Assembly: GCA_014193115.1 (NCBI GenBank)
Contig: BJHQ01000005.1
Coordinates: 114,982 to 178,981 of the forward strand
Length of the DNA: 64,000 nt
DNA from: Planctomycetota bacterium
GTDB lineage: Bacteria > Planctomycetota > UBA11346
Reading direction: 5' to 3'
This document shows positions 59,414 through 64,000 of this stretch, in pieces. Under the pieces are notes generated by a model. It was not told the origin of the DNA, searched no databases, and worked only from the letters and a program-made list of their open reading frames with translations. Numbering within the stretch: the stretch's first letter is position 1; each line of letters starts with the position of its first letter. Both the position numbers and the translations under genes were made by a program.

Positions 59414-60930
59414 CGGCGCGCCCGGGCCACGGCATCAGCGACTCTGCGGGACAACTCCGCCGGCGAGAACGGCTTGGGCAGGAAGGCGCTTTCGTCGTCG
59501 GGTCGGTCGGAGGCGAACCCCGTGGTATAGAGCACCACCGTCCGCTGGGTGCGACGGTGCAGGTCGGCAGCGAGCTCCGCTCCTGAACCGTCGGGCAGGA
59601 CCAGATCGGTGACCAGCACGTCCACCGGACCTTGGGCATCGGCCAGGGCCAAGGCTGCGGCAGCGTCGCCGGCGGTGAGCACGGTATGGCCGAAGGATTC
59701 CAGCACCTCGCGGCCGAGCTCCCGGACCAGCGGATCGACCTCGACCACCAGCACGGTTCCGGTGGCGGATCCGAGCGGCATCGGGGTGCGGTAAGCGCGG
59801 CTCGGCTGCTCCACGGCGTCGGCGGCCGGCCACCACACGGTGAAAGTCGAGCCTTTGCCGGGAATACTGCGCACCGCGATGCTGCCATGGTGGCGTTCGA
59901 TGATCGCCTTGATCGTCGCCAGCCCCAGGCCGGTTCCCTTGCCCACCGGCTTGGTGGTGAAGAACGGCTCGAACAGCCGGGCGATGACCTCTTCCGACAT
60001 GCCGCTTCCGGTGTCGCCGACTTCCATCCGCACCCAGCTCCCGTCGCCGTGGGGACCCGGTCCTTCGTCGTGGATGGCCAGGGTCAGCCGGCCGCCGGTC
60101 GGCATCGCATCGCGGGCGTTGACCGCCAGGTTCATCAGCACCTGATCGACTTGGTGGGGATCAACCCGGGCCGGCCGCTCCGCCAGCAGGGTGGCATCGA
60201 TGTGCACATCGGGTCCGAGCAGCACCGGCAGCATGTCGAGGGAGCGCTCCAGGACTTCCTTGAGCGACACCGGCCGCGGTTCGAAGGGCTGGTGCCTGGC
60301 GAAGGCGAGCAGCTGCCGGGTCAATCCCGCGCCGCGCCGGGCGGCGGCGTCGATCCGATGCAGGCAGCGCTCAAGGGACGATCCCTGGGCGACCTGGCGC
60401 GCGCCGAGCTCGGCATAACCGATGATCGCGGTGAGGATGTTGTTGAAATCATGGGCCACGCCCCCAGCCAGACGACCGATGGACTCCTCCTTGGCCGCCT
60501 GCTGCAGCCGATCGCGCAAACGGGCGCCTTCGCGCCGGGTCTCGGCCTCGCGCAGCTCGCGTTCGATGACCGGCACCAGACGGTGGGATCGGTCTTTCAG
60601 CACGTAATCATGGGCGCCGGCCCGCATCGCTTCGACCGCGACCTCTTCGCCCACGGTCCCCGAAAGAATGATGAACGGCACGTCGCTGTTCATCGATCGC
60701 ACCAGGGCCAAGGCGTCGAGCCCCGAGAACCCAGGCATCACCCAGTCGCACAGCACCACGTCCCAGCGGCCGTCGGACAGGGCCTGGCGCAACCGCGGTT
60801 CGTTGTCGACCAGCAGCGAATCGACGGCGAAGCCCCCACGTTTGAGCTGGCGGAGCACCAGTTCGGCATCGGCGGGATTGTCCTCGACCAACAGGACCCG
60901 CAGCGGCCGTCCGGCATAGGCATCGGTCAT
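59410..60930 (-). CDS. Hybrid histidine kinase: receiver - kinase - receiver
   Basis: 506 aa soluble signalling protein. An N-terminal receiver has phospho-acceptor D62 (VVLCDWVMPGFSG). The kinase core has the H-box GGVAHDFNNILTAIIGYAEL, N-box MNLAVNARDAMPTGG, and G-boxes GDTGSGM and GKGTGLGLATIKAI. A C-terminal receiver has an Asp in LVTDLVLPDGSG. With no TM or sensory domain, input probably comes through the first receiver. The separate response regulator 34 bp upstream is the natural partner. The ATG at 60930 is preferred over a GTG 12 bp upstream. Confidence 0.92.
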   Translation of the reverse strand: MTDAYAGRPLRVLLVEDNPADAELVLRQLKRGGFAVDSLLVDNEPRLRQALSDGRWDVVLCDWVMPGFSGLDALALVRSMNSDVPFIILSGTVGEEVAVEAMRAGAHDYVLKDRSHRLVPVIERELREAETRREGARLRDRLQQAAKEESIGRLAGGVAHDFNNILTAIIGYAELGARQVAQGSSLERCLHRIDAAARRGAGLTRQLLAFARHQPFEPRPVSLKEVLERSLDMLPVLLGPDVHIDATLLAERPARVDPHQVDQVLMNLAVNARDAMPTGGRLTLAIHDEGPGPHGDGSWVRMEVGDTGSGMSEEVIARLFEPFFTTKPVGKGTGLGLATIKAIIERHHGSIAVRSIPGKGSTFTVWWPAADAVEQPSRAYRTPMPLGSATGTVLVVEVDPLVRELGREVLESFGHTVLTAGDAAAALALADAQGPVDVLVTDLVLPDGSGAELAADLHRRTQRTVVLYTTGFASDRPDDESAFLPKPFSPAELSRRVADAVARARR

Positions 60931-60964
60931 GGCAGATCCCACAGCGCAGGTCCCCGGCGAGTGC

Positions 60965-61414
60965 TCATCGCTGCTCCGGAGCCAGTTCGTTGACCGCCAG
61001 CCAGTACACTCCGAGCTGGGCCACGGTGGTCATGAACTGGCCGAAATCGACCGGTTTGCGCAGGTAGCTGTTGGCCCCGTTGGCATAACCGCGGATCACG
61101 TCGGCCTCCTCGGTGCTGGTGGTCAGGATCACCACCGGGATGAGCCGGGTGCGGTCGTCGGCCCGCAGCCGGCGGAGGACCTCGGCGCCATCGATCTTGG
61201 GCAGCTTCAGGTCGAGCAGGACCACCGCCACCCGCTGCTGGGGATCGCGGTCGGCGTATGCACCCTGACGCCACAGCCAGTCGAGGGCCTCGATCCCATC
61301 GCGTACCACGACCACCGGATTCGACAGATTGGCCTTGCGGAAGGCACGCAGGGTCAACGCCTCGTCATGAGGATTGTCTTCGACCAGCAGCAGGACCTTC
61401 GGCGGCATGGCCAC
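60965..61414 (-). CDS. Stand-alone response regulator (Rcp1-like)
   Basis: 149 aa single receiver domain with no output domain. The acidic pocket is VEDNPHDEALTLRAF, the phospho-acceptor is D68 in VVLLDLKLPKIDG and the conserved Lys is in SYLRKPVDF. The N-terminal pattern and the insertion WLWRQGAYADRDPQQ match the Rcp1/CheY-like group that partners soluble kinases. It forms a two-gene unit with the hybrid kinase. Confidence 0.92.
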   Translation of the reverse strand: MAMPPKVLLLVEDNPHDEALTLRAFRKANLSNPVVVVRDGIEALDWLWRQGAYADRDPQQRVAVVLLDLKLPKIDGAEVLRRLRADDRTRLIPVVILTTSTEEADVIRGYANGANSYLRKPVDFGQFMTTVAQLGVYWLAVNELAPEQR

Positions 61415-61492
61415 CTCCCACGTAGGGGGAGAATAGCACAGGATGGCTGGTCCCGGAAGCGCGAGTCCAGGCCCCGGCCACCCCGTGACCGG

Positions 61493-62479
61493 TCAGCGCA
61501 GGAGGTCCTGCACCAGATCCCGCTCGCCGACCAGTTCGTCGTTGGTGATCTTGATCCGGCCGCGGCCGAACTCGTCATGGGTGATGCCCGGCACCACCGC
61601 ATAGGTCCCTGGCGCGGTGGTCACCACCGGCACGCTGGCCCAGATCCCTTCGGCGAATCCGTAGTGCCCAGGGCTGTGGACCGCGATCGAATGCACCGCG
61701 CTCGACGGGGTCGACAGGGCCCGGACGTGGTCGATCAGGGCATTGGCTGCCGAGGCCGCGCTCGACGCTCCGCGGGCCGCGATGATCTCAGCGCCGCGCT
61801 TGCCGACGGTGGTCTGCAAGGTGGTCTGGAGCCAGGCGCTGTCGGTGATCACGTCGGGCAGCGGCCGGCCGTTGATCCGGGCGTGGGCGAAATCGCTGAA
61901 CATGGTGGGGGAATGGTTGCCATAGATCACCAGATCGCTCACCGCCGTCAGGGGCACGCCGGCTTTCTTCGCGATTTGGGTGGCGGCGCGGTTCTGATCG
62001 AGCCGGGTCATGGCGGTGAACCGCTCGCGGGGCAGGCGCTTGGCCTGGGCGGCGGCGATCATGCAGTTGGTGTTGCACGGGTTGCCGACCACCACCACCC
62101 GGCAAGCGGCCGAGGCCACCCGGTCGATGGCCTGACCTTGGCCGATGAAGATCTTCCCGTTGTCTTTCAGCAGATCGGCGCGCTCCATGCCCGGGCCACG
62201 GGGCTTGGCTCCGACCAGCAGGCACCAGTCGGCATCGGCGAAGGCGACCTCGGCCGAATCGGTGCAGACGATCCCGTGGAGCAGCGGGAACGCGCAGTCG
62301 TCGAGTTCCAGCGCCACCCCGCGCAGCGCCTGCTGGGGCTTCTCGACCGGCACTTCAAGCAGTTGCAGGATCACCGGCTGGTCGGCGCCGAACAGATCGC
62401 CGCGGGCGATCCGGGGCAGCAGGCTGTAGGCGATCTGGCCGGCGGCGCCGGTGACCGCGACGCGGATGGGGGCAGGCAT
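61493..62479 (-). CDS. mdh: Malate dehydrogenase
   Basis: 328 aa NAD-dependent dehydrogenase of the TCA cycle, of the cytosolic/plant-like type. Nucleotide-binding loop [19 protein letters not shown], substrate loop [42 protein letters not shown] and the catalytic His in [13 protein letters not shown]. It is complete and at normal family length. It is divergent from the Fur-family gene. Confidence 0.94.
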   Translation of the reverse strand: MPAPIRVAVTGAAGQIAYSLLPRIARGDLFGADQPVILQLLEVPVEKPQQALRGVALELDDCAFPLLHGIVCTDSAEVAFADADWCLLVGAKPRGPGMERADLLKDNGKIFIGQGQAIDRVASAACRVVVVGNPCNTNCMIAAAQAKRLPRERFTAMTRLDQNRAATQIAKKAGVPLTAVSDLVIYGNHSPTMFSDFAHARINGRPLPDVITDSAWLQTTLQTTVGKRGAEIIAARGASSAASAANALIDHVRALSTPSSAVHSIAVHSPGHYGFAEGIWASVPVVTTAPGTYAVVPGITHDEFGRGRIKITNDELVGERDLVQDLLR

Positions 62480-62628
62480 GGGGAGAATCCTCGGACGGGT
62501 GCGGGGGCGGACGCTATGCCCCGTCCGGTCGGCAACCAGCGCCCATCGGCCGATCGTCAGATGGCGGGCCGTCCTGCCCCATGGGATTGGCCCTGGCCCG
62601 GAGCCGCCGGCGCTGGCAGAGTGCCTGC

Positions 62629-63126
62629 ATGCCCCCGCCGCTGGCCGTCCGCGCTGCCGAGATTTCCCGACTGGTCCGGGACGAGGCGCGCCGCCGCGGC
62701 GTGCGCTGGACCAACCAGCGCCAGATCATCGTCGATCGGTTCGTCCACAGCGGCCAGCATCTGTCCGTCGAGGATCTCCACCGCCTGGCCCGCGAGGCCG
62801 ATCCGACGGTCAGTGCCGCCACGGTCTATCGCACCGTCAATCTGCTGGTCGAGCTCGGCATCGCCCACAAGCGCCACTTCGACGGCACCGGTTCGGCCAG
62901 TTTCGAGGTCGCCTTCCAGCGCGAGCACCATGACCATCTGGTCTGCCTGAGCTGCGGTTCGATCCAGGAATTCCAGCGGGATTCCATCGAACGCATCCAG
63001 GAAGAGGTGGCCCGCGAATACGGTTTCACCCTCGCCGCCCATCGTTTGGAACTCTACGGCTACTGCGCCGCCTGCCGGGCGTCGGGCAAGGACGCCAGCG
63101 CCACCTTGCACCGCCCACCGACCTGA
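62629..63126 (+). CDS. Fur-family metal-dependent regulator
   Basis: 165 aa. A winged-helix DNA-binding half ([40 protein letters not shown]) is followed by a dimerisation half with the HHDH metal site ([20 protein letters not shown]) and a second Cys pair ([11 protein letters not shown]) for structural Zn. The ATG at 62629 removes an Arg-rich upstream stretch present in a longer reading. A Fur protein could control the TonB uptake genes at 21-31 kb. PerR or Zur specificity cannot be excluded. Confidence 0.9.
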   Translation: MPPPLAVRAAEISRLVRDEARRRGVRWTNQRQIIVDRFVHSGQHLSVEDLHRLAREADPTVSAATVYRTVNLLVELGIAHKRHFDGTGSASFEVAFQREHHDHLVCLSCGSIQEFQRDSIERIQEEVAREYGFTLAAHRLELYGYCAACRASGKDASATLHRPPT

Positions 63127-63173
63127 CTAACTTTTTGCCCCTCGCCCGAGACCGGGCGGAGCAGAGCTCGCCT

Positions 63174-63249
63174 GGCCGCGTAGCTCAGTTGGTAGAGCAG
63201 CGGATTGAAAATCCGCGTGTCACTGGTTCGATTCCGGTCGCGGCCACCA
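63174..63249 (+). tRNA. tRNA-Phe (anticodon GAA)
   Basis: The 76-nt cloverleaf folds fully: acceptor GGCCGCG/CGCGGCC, D-arm GCTC-AGTTGGTA-GAGC, anticodon arm GCGGA-TTGAAAA-TCCGC, T-arm ACTGG-TTCGATT-CCGGT, discriminator A and encoded CCA. The anticodon GAA reads Phe codons. Confidence 0.98.
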
Positions 63250-63251
63250 CG

Positions 63252-63282
63252 AAAAACCCCGCAGCAATGCGGGGTTTTTTAT
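63252..63282 (+). terminator. Rho-independent terminator after tRNA-Phe
   Basis: AAAACCCCGC-AGCAAT-GCGGGGTTTT followed by TT forms a 10-bp stem and T-run immediately after the CCA end, ending the tRNA transcript. It is the clearest intrinsic terminator in the window. Confidence 0.93.
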
Positions 63283-63372
63283 TGGTTTGGGCAGGAGCCC
63301 GGCCGATCGGGCGGCTGATGGCGGGCGCCGCCACCAGCGGACCTGGTCGATGTCTGCGGGCGCTGCCCTGCG

Positions 63373-64000
63373 CTATTTCGTTGGAATGCCGATGCGGACG
63401 ACATCGTTGAACGGGATATTCTTATTGCCGATGGTCAGCATGACCTCGCCCTTGGTGCCCAGGCCGACCTGGCTGACCACGCCCTGGTTCACCTGTCCCG
63501 GAGCGTCGCCTTCCTGGGGCAGCCACGAGACCTGCATGCCGAGCAGCCGGGCTGCGGTCTCGGCAAGGTGCGACGCCTGGTCGGCCTGGGGATCGGCGGG
63601 AGTCACCTGCTGGATGTTGTCCACCGGGTAATCGAAATTTCCGATGCTCAGATAGACGGTTTCGTCATAGACCCGGAAGCCGGTGACCTCGCCTTGAGCG
63701 GTCCCGTAGCCGGGATTGATGCGTAGGCCCTGGCCTTGCAATTTTTCGACTTCCGCAGGGGATCCGTTGAACTGCCCAGCGGTCACCGATTTGCCGACCA
63801 GGTCCTGGGCCCAGCGCAGATCGTTGCGGTATTTGTCGTACTGGGCGGTGGCCAGAGTCTGGAGCTTGGTCATGTTCTCGACCAGCTTCGACGTATCCTG
63901 GGGGTCGAACGGGCTCTGCGAGGTGACCTCTTTGAGCATGATCTTGAGGAAGTCGGCCTGGCGGAACGATTTCTGGGTGTCGAGCTGGCTGGTGACGGCG
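63373..64000 (-). CDS. flgD: Flagellar hook-capping protein FlgD-like (5' end beyond window)
   Basis: About 209 codons of the C-terminal part. The frame continues past a Met near 63939 into the window edge (QKSFRQADFLKIMLKEVTSQ), which matches the FlgD opening (FLKLL...LxNQDPLxP). SPFDPQDTSKLVENMTKLQT is the hallmark segment. The C-terminal region (AQGEVTGFRVYDETVYLSIG, YPVDNIQQVTPA) is a beta domain. FlgD caps the growing hook during assembly, so a flagellar cluster should continue to the right. Confidence 0.8.
   Translation of the reverse strand, partial: AVTSQLDTQKSFRQADFLKIMLKEVTSQSPFDPQDTSKLVENMTKLQTLATAQYDKYRNDLRWAQDLVGKSVTAGQFNGSPAEVEKLQGQGLRINPGYGTAQGEVTGFRVYDETVYLSIGNFDYPVDNIQQVTPADPQADQASHLAETAARLLGMQVSWLPQEGDAPGQVNQGVVSQVGLGTKGEVMLTIGNKNIPFNDVVRIGIPTK

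Overview
The window is GC-rich, gene-dense bacterial chromosome, coding on both strands with many 1-4 bp start/stop overlaps. The best taxonomic hint is the set of families typical of the PVC superphylum, Planctomycetota in particular. These are two DUF1592-type haem proteins paired with DUF1552 proteins, tandem TIGR03067-like secreted proteins, AraC regulators beside phytanoyl-CoA dioxygenase (PhyH) genes, and a membrane-anchored Ser/Thr kinase. TonB-dependent transport and a flagellar hook-cap gene indicate a diderm, flagellated heterotroph. This assignment is inference from gene content only.

Layout. 0-5 kb: the end of pstB, then phoU-phoB-phoR (phosphate sensing) and an MCE/MlaD-like lipid-transport protein. 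5-12 kb: a VOC protein, a C45-like Ntn hydrolase, proS, a DUF1802-like protein, purU and an unusual double ketosynthase. 11.6-16.9 kb: an AraC/PhyH divergent pair, small unknowns, an FHA-GAF protein with a decayed HD-GYP tail, and a TlpA-like thioredoxin. 17-21.4 kb: a tightly coupled fabH-E1alpha-E1beta-E2 operon. 21.4-31.2 kb: nine genes all on the minus strand that together make a complete uptake machine. They are a small CxxC secreted protein, a TonB-dependent receptor, a PepSY membrane protein, and the set DUF3450 / large ExbB-like (TtpC) / ExbB / ExbD / TonB / TPR. 31.3-41.4 kb: housekeeping genes (KDPG aldolase, trpG/pabA-like glutaminase, scpB, a DUF4340-like protein, rsmA, a SurA-like foldase, dGTPase, rpe, trxA, sfsA). 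41.4-56.3 kb: an accessory block bracketed by the two DUF1592/DUF1552 pairs. It contains an AraC regulator, two tandem PhyH paralogues, two TIGR03067-like proteins and a SASA-type esterase. 56.4-64 kb: a Ser/Thr kinase, folC, an AlkA-like glycosylase, a response regulator plus hybrid kinase, mdh, a Fur-family regulator, tRNA-Phe(GAA) with a clear terminator, and the 3' part of a flgD-like gene.

The main structure not explained by genes is a set of short palindromic repeats. One family has a 7-bp stem and 4-nt loop flanked by CCTGGGAG and shows compensatory stem changes between copies. A related family has a GCAGGCT/AGCCTGC stem. A third is built on CCGCCAAGGCGCCAAG. Copies sit between genes, at gene junctions inside the TonB operon, inside signal-peptide regions, at the joint of the double ketosynthase, and inside a 3 x 120 bp tandem array in the PepSY gene.
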